Shown: positions 8,523 through 16,324 of the stretch, one piece after another
How positions within the stretch are numbered: the first letter of the stretch is position 1
Layout of the letters: every line of letters begins with the position of its first letter
Assembly: GCA_900470285.1 (NCBI GenBank)
Contig: UCAG01000014.1
Coordinates: 186,001-250,000 of the forward strand
Direction: 5' to 3'
DNA from: Hyphomicrobiales bacterium
GTDB taxonomy: Bacteria; Pseudomonadota; Alphaproteobacteria; Rhizobiales; Rhizobiaceae
DNA: 64,000 bases
The notes under the pieces: generated by a model
Database searches by the model: none
What the model saw: only the letters and a program-made list of their open reading frames with translations
Told to the model about the DNA's origin: nothing
Position numbers and translations under genes: made by a program

Positions 8523-9968
8523 ATGAAAATCACGATGATAGGAACCGGATATGTCGGCCTCGTCAGCGGCACCTGTTTTGCACATTGGGGCAATGACGTT
8601 ATCTGTGTCGACAAGAATGCTGCAAAAATAGCCGGACTTAATCAGGGCATCCTGCCGATCTATGAACCGGAACTGGACGGGCTGGTTAGCAAATATCATC
8701 AGGCGGGACGTTTGTCTTTCACCTGTGATCTGGCCGCAGCAGTCAAAGATGCGGATATTGTGTTTATCGCTGTCGGCACACCGGCGCGCGCCGGACACGG
8801 CGATGCGGACCTGTCATTCGTTTATATGGCTGCCAAGGAAATCGCACCGCATCTGGCGGAAGGTGCAGTGGTCGCGGTTAAGTCCACTGTACCGGTCGGC
8901 ACCGGTGATGCAGTTGACAAGATTATCGGCTCGGTGCGCCGCCGCGGCAGCTATTCGGTTGCCTCCAATCCTGAATTCCTGCGCGAAGGCGCGGCCATTC
9001 CTGATTTTCTGAAGCCGGATCGCGTGGTGATCGGTGTTGAGGATATGCATGCACAGACTGTGCTGATGCAGCTTTATCGCGATGTCTTTGCGCCGCATGA
9101 TGTACCGGTTGTCGTAACCAGACGACGCACATCTGAGCTGATTAAATATGCTGCCAATGCATTTCTCGCGACCAAGATTACCTTCATGAATGAACTGGCC
9201 GACCTGTGCGAACTGGCAGGCAGTGATATCAGCGATCTGGCGCTGGGCATCGGTCTTGACCGGCGTATCGGCTCCAGTTTCCTGAACGCAGGCCCCGGTT
9301 ATGGAGGTTCCTGCTTCCCGAAAGATACGCTGGCTCTGTTGCGCACCGCGCAGGATTACGGCGTTGCCCTGCGGGTAGTCGAGGAAACCGTGACAGCGAA
9401 TGAAGCACGCAAGCGCAAAATGGCGCTGAAGGTGCTTGATGCTGTCGGCGGTGATGTGGACGGGCTGACCATTGCGGTTCTTGGCCTGACATTCAAGCCG
9501 GATACGGATGATATGCGTGAAGCACCGTCCGTTCCTCTGATCGAGACTTTGCAGCGTTTCGGGGCAACGATACGCGCTTTTGATCCGGTGGGAATGCCGA
9601 ATGCCGCGCAGATGCTGGATGATGTGGCTTTGATTGATGATCCTTATGAATGTGCACGCAATGCGGATGCCGTTGTCATCGTGACAGAATGGGATTGTAT
9701 CCGCAGGCTGGATCTGACCCGCTTGAGAAAACGCATGAATGCACCCGTTCTTGTTGATCTGCGTAATGCTGTTTCTCAGGAGAGTGCAGAGGCAGCGGGC
9801 TTCCGTATCACTATGATTGGTAAACCTGCCCGAAATCACAAGGAAGCACATTCTGCCGGCAAGGCAGCAAAGGAAACACAGCCTGTCCTTCAGGGACGGG
9901 GCGCAAGAGGCAGGCTTCACACCGGCAATGATGAAAAAGCCGGAATAGCAGGGAGAAGCAGGCTATGA
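8523..9968 (+). CDS. ugd: UDP-glucose 6-dehydrogenase
   Basis: A 481-residue protein that oxidises UDP-glucose to UDP-glucuronate using NAD, supplying the uxs reaction. The N-terminal Rossmann motif is MIGTGYVGLVSG. The catalytic Cys lies in GPGYGGSCFPKD (near residue 260), and FLATKITFMNELADLCE and GLTFKPDTDDMREAPS are typical. The core ends near residue 430. A basic, low-complexity tail of about 50 residues follows, longer than usual for the family. The ATG at 8523 is preferred, as the upstream in-frame codon at 8514 is TTG. It overlaps the next gene by 4 nt. Confidence 0.95.
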   Translation: MKITMIGTGYVGLVSGTCFAHWGNDVICVDKNAAKIAGLNQGILPIYEPELDGLVSKYHQAGRLSFTCDLAAAVKDADIVFIAVGTPARAGHGDADLSFVYMAAKEIAPHLAEGAVVAVKSTVPVGTGDAVDKIIGSVRRRGSYSVASNPEFLREGAAIPDFLKPDRVVIGVEDMHAQTVLMQLYRDVFAPHDVPVVVTRRRTSELIKYAANAFLATKITFMNELADLCELAGSDISDLALGIGLDRRIGSSFLNAGPGYGGSCFPKDTLALLRTAQDYGVALRVVEETVTANEARKRKMALKVLDAVGGDVDGLTIAVLGLTFKPDTDDMREAPSVPLIETLQRFGATIRAFDPVGMPNAAQMLDDVALIDDPYECARNADAVVIVTEWDCIRRLDLTRLRKRMNAPVLVDLRNAVSQESAEAAGFRITMIGKPARNHKEAHSAGKAAKETQPVLQGRGARGRLHTGNDEKAGIAGRSRL

Positions 9969-10570
9969 ACAAAGATAACAACAAGACCAGAATTCAGAAA
10001 TATGGTGCAGGCGTACACCGGTTTGGTGTTGTGCTGGCCGCACTGGCAATGTTGGGTGTGCCTGTAATACCGGCCGGTGCCGCAGAACCGGTCAAAGTGC
10101 CCGCGCAGGCAAGAGCAATGACCGCTGCAGAGCTCTATGTGCTTTACCGGGATAAAACCTGGCAATGGCCGGACGGCGCAGGCCGCATGCAGGATAAAGA
10201 CCGCACCTTTATCGGCTGGTCGGGTTCAGGGGATGATACCCGCTGGGCTGAAGGGCGCTGGGTACTCAGTGATACAGGGCTGATGTGCCTGAAAGCCGAC
10301 TGGTATGGCATTCAGGCAAAGCAGGGCAAAGAAGCCGGTAAAAGCTGCTTCCGCCACCGCATTTATGAAGACACGATTTATCAGAAGAAAGAACCTTCCG
10401 GCAGCTGGTATGTTTTTAAACATGCCAAAGCCGCAGACAGTGATGAGTTCAAAAAACTTGTTGCTGAGGACACTGTGAGCGCACAGCTGGCAAAGCTGCA
10501 GCCGCTCACACAACAGGCAGATGCCAAACAGCAACCGTTCTCTGCACAGGCTCCGAACGGTGCAAATTAA
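9965..10570 (+). CDS. DUF995 family exported protein
   Basis: A 201-residue protein with a signal peptide (hydrophobic stretch about residues 18-36, ending near GAAEP). The mature part has the DUF995 pattern: a Trp/Gly-rich core with WQWPDGAG, FIGWSGSGDDTRWAEGRW, a Cys-containing GLMCLKADW, and CFRHRIYEDTIYQKKEPSG. This domain occurs mainly in Rhizobiales and has no known activity. It is encoded inside the polysaccharide operon and has a paralogue at 11574, so a periplasmic role in polysaccharide export or modification is inferred. Two conserved Cys may form a disulfide. Confidence 0.85.
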   Translation: MNKDNNKTRIQKYGAGVHRFGVVLAALAMLGVPVIPAGAAEPVKVPAQARAMTAAELYVLYRDKTWQWPDGAGRMQDKDRTFIGWSGSGDDTRWAEGRWVLSDTGLMCLKADWYGIQAKQGKEAGKSCFRHRIYEDTIYQKKEPSGSWYVFKHAKAADSDEFKKLVAEDTVSAQLAKLQPLTQQADAKQQPFSAQAPNGAN

Positions 10571-10585
10571 GGCAGGAGAAAGGCA

Positions 10586-11542
10586 ATGGGTAAGATATCC
10601 AAAATCGTTGCATTGTCATTCGTCGGGGCCATGTTATCCGGTACTGCTTACGCCGCAAGCAGCACTCCGCTCGGTATCCCTAACGAGATGTCAGCAACCA
10701 AAGATCAGCCATCCACGAAGCGTCCGGTGATTACGCAGGCATCGGTCGGTTTCGGTGCGTATGATCCGCACGGGGACTTCGGGGATGATAAAAATTCAAA
10801 AATCGAACATCTGTTTCTGCCGTGGGAAGATGTCGAGCTGGGATCATTGACGCTTGCTGATGATTACGCGCTCAAACGCGGCCGCACGCTGCTGATTTCG
10901 GTCGAGCCATGGTCATGGTCGCCGGACTGGCGTATTTCCTCACCGCAACTTTTGCAGAGTATTCTGAAAGGGGAGCGGGATGTCTATATGGCTAAAGTCT
11001 GCACGGAAGCTGCAAAACTGAAAAGTCCGGTTATCATCCGTTGGGCGCAGGAAATGGATGAAACAGATAACCAGTTTACCTGGGCGCATTGGCAGCCTGA
11101 TGAATATGTAAAGGCGTATCAGCGTATGGTGCGTGTGTGCAGGGAAAGCCTACCAAATGCCAAATATATGTGGTCACCAAAAGGCAATGAAGGGCTTCAG
11201 GCCTTTTATCCCGGCGATGACTATGTTGATATTATTGGTCTTTCCGTCTTCGGTTACCAAAAATACGACCGTGCAACCAAGGGCGGGGATCAGACTTTCT
11301 CGGAACGTCTGGCACCGGGCTATGACCGTGTAAAAGGTTTTGGCAAACCGATCTGGGTCGCTGAGCTGGGTTATGACGGTGATGCCTCATATGTCCGCAA
11401 CTGGGCGGAAAATGTTGCCAGGACCCATCCGGAATTTCCTGAACTGAAAACCGTGGTTTATTTCAATGACCGTGAAGTTTATCCATGGCCGGACGGTTTC
11501 GGAAAGCCTGAATGGCGCGTTGTGAATGCACCAACCAACTGA
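10586..11542 (+). CDS. Secreted glycoside hydrolase, family 26-like
   Basis: A 318-residue protein with a signal peptide (cleavage near AYAAS). It resembles GH26 beta-mannanase/lichenase-type enzymes. RWAQEMDE carries the probable acid/base Glu (HEM in many members, here QEM). WVAELGYDG carries the probable nucleophile Glu. WEDVELGSL and LISVEPWSW are also GH26-like. It likely trims or edits the polysaccharide made by the operon in the periplasm or during release, as is common for glycosidases in polysaccharide clusters. The substrate is unknown. It starts 15 bp after the DUF995 gene, with AGGAGAAAGG as ribosome site. Confidence 0.87.
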   Translation: MGKISKIVALSFVGAMLSGTAYAASSTPLGIPNEMSATKDQPSTKRPVITQASVGFGAYDPHGDFGDDKNSKIEHLFLPWEDVELGSLTLADDYALKRGRTLLISVEPWSWSPDWRISSPQLLQSILKGERDVYMAKVCTEAAKLKSPVIIRWAQEMDETDNQFTWAHWQPDEYVKAYQRMVRVCRESLPNAKYMWSPKGNEGLQAFYPGDDYVDIIGLSVFGYQKYDRATKGGDQTFSERLAPGYDRVKGFGKPIWVAELGYDGDASYVRNWAENVARTHPEFPELKTVVYFNDREVYPWPDGFGKPEWRVVNAPTN

Positions 11543-11573
11543 ATCACGCTGTCTGAGCGTGAGGGAGGCGATT

Positions 11574-12083
11574 ATGTCAGTGTTTCGTACAATGACACTT
11601 ATAACAGCGGTAGCCGGCGGATTGGGTTTGAGCGTCTCTGCTGGTTTTACGGCTCAGGCGGCATCAGGCGCAGACACGGCTAAGCCGCTCAGCAGTTCCG
11701 AAATCTACCGGATTTACAGCCATAATTCATGGATGTGGAAAGACGGAGCTGGTTATTTTGCCGTGTCAAAACGGCAATTCAAGGCATGGTCCGGCAGAGG
11801 TAGTAATGCTTCTGCCGGTCAGGGGATCTGGTTTATCACCGATCCTGGAAAATTATGTTTCCGTGCGACATGGTATGAAAAAGGTACCAGTTTTCCGGCA
11901 ACAACCTGTTTCAGCCATCGCGAAAAGAACGGCGTGATTTATCAGCGAAAAGAGCCGGACGGTGACTGGTATATTTTCAGACACGCACCGGCAAGAAAAG
12001 GTGATGAAATCACCAAATTCCGCCGGGGCGATTATGCGAGCAGACAACTGGACCGCATGATGCCGGCTATGGCATCCAACTGA
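11574..12083 (+). CDS. DUF995 family exported protein (second copy)
   Basis: A 169-residue paralogue of the protein at 9965, sharing the signal peptide, the NSWMWKDGAGYF core, the GRG...GQGIW strand, KLCFRATWY, CFSHREKNGVIYQRKEPDG and WYIFRH. Start ATG 11574 follows GAGGGAGG. The in-frame 11526 start lies inside the previous gene and is rejected. It is the last gene of the operon. Function is unknown. The pair flanks the GH26 gene. Confidence 0.85.
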   Translation: MSVFRTMTLITAVAGGLGLSVSAGFTAQAASGADTAKPLSSSEIYRIYSHNSWMWKDGAGYFAVSKRQFKAWSGRGSNASAGQGIWFITDPGKLCFRATWYEKGTSFPATTCFSHREKNGVIYQRKEPDGDWYIFRHAPARKGDEITKFRRGDYASRQLDRMMPAMASN

Positions 12084-12087
12084 CTAT

Positions 12088-12124
12088 GAAGCTGGCGGCA
12101 GATAGCCTGTTTGCCGTCAGCTTC
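12088..12124. terminator. Hairpin between convergent genes (possible bidirectional terminator)
   Basis: GAAGCTGGCGGCA pairs with TGCCGTCAGCTTC, 13 bp with one G-T pair and an 11-nt loop. It lies just after the last polysaccharide gene and overlaps the end of the convergent lipoprotein gene. The T-tract is poor on both sides, so termination strength is uncertain. Confidence 0.55.
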
Positions 12125-12494
12125 TGTTAAAGCAGCGTGTTTTGCTGCCGAAACCGCTTGGTGTGCAGATATAAGGTGCACGTCCCAGATAATTTGCGGA
12201 AGCCATTTTGGCTGATTTTGAAGAAGACGCTGATTTTGTAGCAGCAACACGCGGCGTACGTTGCGTGCGCGGGGCTTTCATATCATCTGCCTTGGCGATG
12301 GCCGTGGTTTTTGCAGGCAGGCCATAACCGACTTTGGTGACAGACGTTGCCTGTGTCTCAGCGACATTATAACCAGTGCTGCATCCGGCAATGGCCAGAC
12401 TACCGGCCAGAACGGCTGTAAGAGCGAGTGTTGCGGATTTGAAAGGCATGCGATGACGGTGACCCGCGAGGATCTTTGCGGAGAAGAGTTGCAT
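12117..12494 (-). CDS. Small putative lipoprotein, unknown function
   Basis: A 125-residue protein, or about 110 from an alternative ATG at 12449. A hydrophobic signal ends in the lipobox LAIAGC, so lipidation at that Cys is likely. The mature part is basic and Ser/Ala/Lys-rich (KSASSSKSAKMAS), then a short segment with two Cys (YICTPSGFGSKTRC). No domain is recognised. An AAAGG-like ribosome site supports the longer start. It is convergent with the polysaccharide operon and is not obviously part of it. Confidence 0.65.
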   Translation of the reverse strand: MQLFSAKILAGHRHRMPFKSATLALTAVLAGSLAIAGCSTGYNVAETQATSVTKVGYGLPAKTTAIAKADDMKAPRTQRTPRVAATKSASSSKSAKMASANYLGRAPYICTPSGFGSKTRCFNRS

Positions 12495-13317
12495 TCGTGT
12501 GAACCTTTGTTCCGATGCCGTGACACAGGAACTTATAAACTGAATAAATTAATACGAAGTGATTAAGGTCTGGCGCAATTAGTAATTGAAGCAATAGCTA
12601 ATTGAGTTAGATCTAAAATTGTAAGGGTTTCATATAGTATCAGTCTTCGGAACCCAACCCCTTTTGTGAGAGTGTCACCTGACCACCGGACGGGTTTGAA
12701 TTTTATAGCCCTAGTTTTTTTGTTTCTCAGGTGCGTTGAGTTAAAAATTTGGCAATTCAATAAGTTGCCTGCCCGCACCCGTTTCCTCTGCAGTCGGTGA
12801 TCTCAGCGCATTTGCAATGGATTTTGTACGGATGGTTTAATTTGCGTCGAAATGGCACATGCAGAGCAGGAGATTCTTTATGCGAGATTTATCCGGTCTT
12901 ATTGTTGAGTTATGCAGAAGCGGAAATTGCGGAAGAATTCCGCTATAAAAGATTTTTCAGTTTGGGTCGTGCAGAGCAGGACTGTCATTGTTTCGTGTAA
13001 ACTATGTGTGGCTAAAAATGCGTTTTAAGTAAGATTTACCAATAAAATCATAATATTAAATCAAAGGTTGTTTTGGTTCGTTTTTTAATTTTAAATGCTG
13101 TTTTTTATAGTCATTGATTAAAATGCTAAAAATTATTCCTCGATAATAAAGTCCTTGACATATTTCTGCTTTACCGGAATTATCCATTTTAGCGGACATT
13201 TTTCCACCAGATCCGATATTTCTGCCGAAGGGAAGCGGCGAAGTATTTTCAGTTGATCCTGTGGGTGAGCCTGATCTGCGCCTGATAATAAAAAACAAAT
13301 ATCTTCAGGGGAACATA
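12495..13317. other. 823-bp intergenic region, no convincing gene
   Basis: AT-rich and without a supported coding region. Short open frames at 12797-13000 (+) and 13056-13298 (-) lack ribosome sites and family features. A possible -35 box TTGACA lies at 13155-13160 with an AT-rich stretch 17-20 bp on, and could drive the importer operon starting at 13318. The word TGCAGAGCAGGA occurs twice, near 12860 and 12969. It may hold a long 5' leader or regulatory sites. Confidence 0.5.
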
Positions 13318-14427
13318 ATGAGGAAGACTCTTCTGGTTAACCGCCGGTCAGCGTTGAAGCTGGTTGCGGCAGGGACGGCTGTGCTGTCGTCACCATATAT
13401 CATCAGACCGCGTCCGGCTTGGGCCGAAAACGGTGTTCTGAATGTTACGACCTATGACAAATTTCTGCCGCAGGACTTTCTGGATAAGTTCCAGAAGGAT
13501 ACCGGTATTGAAGTGCGCGTTCGTCTGACAGACGATCAGGGCAAGCAATACAACCTGCTGACTGCAGAAGGTGCCAATCCGTCAACCGACATCGTGACTG
13601 TTGCAGGGCACCGCTATAGCCAGTTCATCCAGTCCAAGCTGATTTCTGCAATTGATACAGACAAAATCAGTAACTGGAAAAACCTTAATTCTGTCTATCA
13701 GGATGCCAAATGGGCACGCGTTGAGGACAAGCTCTGGGGTCTGCCAATTCTGGCCGGCTATGAGGGACTTGCACGCAATACCGATTACGTTAAGGAAGCG
13801 GACAGTCTGGAGATCATGTTTGATCCGGAATATAAGGGGCAGACCTCTTATATCGTCAGCGACTTTCTGACACTGGCCATGCAGTATCTTGGCTATGACG
13901 GTGATTTCGTCAGCTATACGGATAATCGTGAGCTTGCACAAAAGGCCACCAATGATGCCCGCGATCTCCTGATTAAACACAAGGATATGGTGCGTAAATA
14001 TTACGATGCCGGTTCTGAAGTGCAGCAGATGTTTATCAATGAAGATATTTATCTGGCGCATTCTTGGTCAGGTCCGGTTGCCAAGCTGATTATGGAAGGC
14101 CATCCGATCCAGCTTTCTGCACCGAAAGAAGGCACATTCGGCTTCGTATATACGCTGAACATCGTCAATAACGCACCTAATCAGGAAAATGCCTATAAGC
14201 TGCTTAATGCAGTTCTGGCAGATCCGGCAGTCGGTGCGTCGATGACACGTCAGTCCGGTTACAGTTCCACCATCAACGGTGTTGCTGATCTTTTGAATGA
14301 CCGTGAGAAAATGGCAGCAACCTTGCCGCAGAACCAGCTTGAGCGGGTTATCTTCTTCAGCTCCGTCAACCGCGATATGAAAAACGAACTGGTTGACCGT
14401 GCGACTGCCGAGGTCAAAGCCGCCTGA
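13318..14427 (+). CDS. ABC transporter substrate-binding protein, spermidine/putrescine type
   Basis: A 369-residue periplasmic binding protein of the PotD/PotF type. The N terminus reads NRRSALKLVAAGTAVL, a twin-arginine-like signal, cleaved near PAWAENG. The mature chain begins LNVTTYDKFLPQDFLDKF, typical of extracellular solute-binding family 1/8, and the hinge region WGLPILAGYEGLARN is characteristic. First gene of the operon, with AGGGGAAC before ATG 13318. The upstream GTG at 13261 lacks support. The ligand is unknown. The following catabolic genes suggest an amino-acid-derived compound rather than a simple polyamine. Confidence 0.92.
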   Translation: MRKTLLVNRRSALKLVAAGTAVLSSPYIIRPRPAWAENGVLNVTTYDKFLPQDFLDKFQKDTGIEVRVRLTDDQGKQYNLLTAEGANPSTDIVTVAGHRYSQFIQSKLISAIDTDKISNWKNLNSVYQDAKWARVEDKLWGLPILAGYEGLARNTDYVKEADSLEIMFDPEYKGQTSYIVSDFLTLAMQYLGYDGDFVSYTDNRELAQKATNDARDLLIKHKDMVRKYYDAGSEVQQMFINEDIYLAHSWSGPVAKLIMEGHPIQLSAPKEGTFGFVYTLNIVNNAPNQENAYKLLNAVLADPAVGASMTRQSGYSSTINGVADLLNDREKMAATLPQNQLERVIFFSSVNRDMKNELVDRATAEVKAA

Positions 14428-14447
14428 CGGTTCTGCGTTCTGAATGA

Positions 14448-14475
14448 ATGTTTGCGCCCGATCCGGCGCAAACAT
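14448..14475 (+). promoter_or_regulatory. Intercistronic hairpin after the binding-protein gene
   Basis: ATGTTTGCGCC pairs perfectly with GGCGCAAACAT around a 6-nt loop. Such stem-loops after binding-protein genes usually stabilise that segment of the mRNA or partly stop transcription, so that the binding protein exceeds the permeases. No strong T-tract follows. Confidence 0.6.
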
Positions 14476-14543
14476 CCTTCCCGTAAAATGACTGTCTGAT
14501 GAAACAGCACGACATGCGTCGCAGGGCTGAACAGGAAAGCTAT

Positions 14544-15530
14544 ATGTCTGACACCTCTATCAGGGACGATATTGGTATAAGCCAAAAAGCGGAAATGCCG
14601 CGCTATTCGACACGGATAGCAAAAGTCATGAATTCCGGCTTGTATCAGAAAACATTGGGAGCCGCGGTCAATTCGCGTTACGGACGCGTGATCCTGCTGG
14701 CAGGTTTTCCTCTGCTCTGGCTCATTTTTCTGCATGTCGGGCCGATTTATCAGATGCTGAAAATCAGCCTGATGTCGCAATATCCGCTGCCTGCGGGCAG
14801 TGAGCCGCAATATACGCTGGATAATTATGCGATCTTCTTTCAGGAGTCGATTTACTTCACACCCCTGATCCGCAGCTTCTTTTTCTCACTTTTTGCAACT
14901 GCGGCAACCCTGATCGTGGTTTATCCGGTCGCCTATTATGTTGCGAAAATTGTGCGTCCGGAAGGCCGCTCCAAAGCACTGTTGCTGCTGCTCGTCCCGT
15001 TCTGGGCAGGGGAGCTGATCCGCACATTCTCGGTCATTATGCTGCTGGCAAATCGTGGTGCGCTCAATGTTCTGCTGCGGGAAATCGGTCTGATCGACCG
15101 GCCGATCCAGATGCTTTACGGCCCGTTCTCCCTGACATTCGGTCTGATCTATCTCGTTTGTCTGTATATGTTGCTGCCACTTTATTCCGCGATTGAGAAA
15201 ATCCCGTCCTCCTATCTCGATGCCGCTGCTGATCTTGGTGCAGGCCCGTGGACACGTTTCCGCAGAATTATCCTGCCTTTGTCCAAGGAAGGCATTATTT
15301 CGGGCTGCTCACTGGTCTTTCTTACGACAGTCGGTGTTTTCGCTACGCCGATGCTGCTTGGCGGGCCCGGTACGGTGATGTTCCCTGAAACCATCAGCGG
15401 TTTCTTCCACGGCGCCAGTAATAAATGGCCGGTAGGTGCGGCTTTTGCCATCATCATGCTGGTAACCGCTTTAACCGCAGCCGGAATTTTCATGCGCCTT
15501 GTCGGCGGCCGTAAACGGAGGGTGATCTGA
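14544..15530 (+). CDS. ABC transporter permease (PotB-like)
   Basis: A 328-residue inner-membrane permease with about six helices. The EAA-like cytoplasmic loop is seen as YLDAAADLGAGPWTRFRRIILPLSKEGIISG. An N-terminal cytoplasmic extension of about 40 residues precedes the first helix. ATG 14544 follows AGGAAAG. An upstream ATG at 14499 is possible but has no ribosome site. Works with the permease at 15530, the ATPase at 16324 and the binding protein at 13318. Confidence 0.93.
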   Translation: MSDTSIRDDIGISQKAEMPRYSTRIAKVMNSGLYQKTLGAAVNSRYGRVILLAGFPLLWLIFLHVGPIYQMLKISLMSQYPLPAGSEPQYTLDNYAIFFQESIYFTPLIRSFFFSLFATAATLIVVYPVAYYVAKIVRPEGRSKALLLLLVPFWAGELIRTFSVIMLLANRGALNVLLREIGLIDRPIQMLYGPFSLTFGLIYLVCLYMLLPLYSAIEKIPSSYLDAAADLGAGPWTRFRRIILPLSKEGIISGCSLVFLTTVGVFATPMLLGGPGTVMFPETISGFFHGASNKWPVGAAFAIIMLVTALTAAGIFMRLVGGRKRRVI

Positions 15531-16324
15531 TGCGTAACCTGTTTCATGATGCACCGCGCACGGCTCTGACAGCAACCTATTGGGCCTTCGTCATCTATCT
15601 GATGCTGCCGCTGATGCTGATGATGGCGATGAGCTTTAAAGATGCCAGTTTCATCGCCTTTCCGATCAGCGAATGGACTTTTGACTGGTATGTCAAGGTC
15701 ATGCAGGACAAGCAGTTTCTCGAAGCTGTTATCTATTCTGTTCTGATTGCTGCAGCGACCACGCTGGCGGCTACCACGATCGGCACGTGGATTGCCATGC
15801 TGATTGTGGCGGAAGGGATTAAAGGTCAGGCAATTATTTTTGCGCTTGCCTGTCTGCCTGCTGTCGTGCCGGGGATGATCTCGGCGATTTCGATGCGTAT
15901 TTTCATCTCGTCGATTGATATGCCGACCGGCACAGCCGCCATTATTCTGGGGCACACAGTGCACGCCGTACCTTTTGTGGTGGTGATGGTGCTGACAAGA
16001 CTGCGCACAATGCCGGGCAATCTGGTGGATGCGGCGCGTGATCTCGGTGCAGACAGTGTTGTGGCCTTCTTCCGGGTGACGCTGCCTTATCTCTGGCCTG
16101 CAATCATGGGCGGTATGATCTTTTGCGTGCTGCTGTCGATTGATGACTTTGTGCGCACCTTCTTTCTCGGTGGTTACAAACCGACGCTTCCGATGCTGAT
16201 TTTCGCCAAAGTACAAGGCGGTATGTCTCCTGAAATCAATGCCATGGCAACGCTTGTCCTTTTGGTGACCGCAGCCGTCGGCCTCTATGCAGAATATAAA
16301 ACCCGCCGTTCGAGGACACGCTAA
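15530..16324 (+). CDS. ABC transporter permease (PotC-like)
   Basis: A 264-residue permease. Six helices and the loop NLVDAARDLGADSVVAFFRVTLP contact the ATPase. It overlaps the previous gene by one base (TGATG) and the next by one base (TAATG), so the three are translationally coupled. Typical length for PotC relatives. Confidence 0.93.
   Translation: MRNLFHDAPRTALTATYWAFVIYLMLPLMLMMAMSFKDASFIAFPISEWTFDWYVKVMQDKQFLEAVIYSVLIAAATTLAATTIGTWIAMLIVAEGIKGQAIIFALACLPAVVPGMISAISMRIFISSIDMPTGTAAIILGHTVHAVPFVVVMVLTRLRTMPGNLVDAARDLGADSVVAFFRVTLPYLWPAIMGGMIFCVLLSIDDFVRTFFLGGYKPTLPMLIFAKVQGGMSPEINAMATLVLLVTAAVGLYAEYKTRRSRTR

Noticed and set aside
8814-9920. A 368-codon minus-strand ORF
   Set aside because: It lies fully within and antisense to ugd, which has clear catalytic motifs. 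The composition is His/Cys/Arg-rich, as seen in shadow frames.
12797-13000. A 67-codon plus-strand ORF
   Set aside because: No ribosome site, no domain and no conservation evidence available.
13056-13298. An 80-codon minus-strand ORF
   Set aside because: Low-complexity AT-rich sequence without ribosome site or recognisable feature. It crosses the putative promoter of the importer operon.
15212-16216. A 334-codon minus-strand ORF
   Set aside because: It is antisense to two permease genes and very rich in His, Arg and Gln. No domain is recognised.
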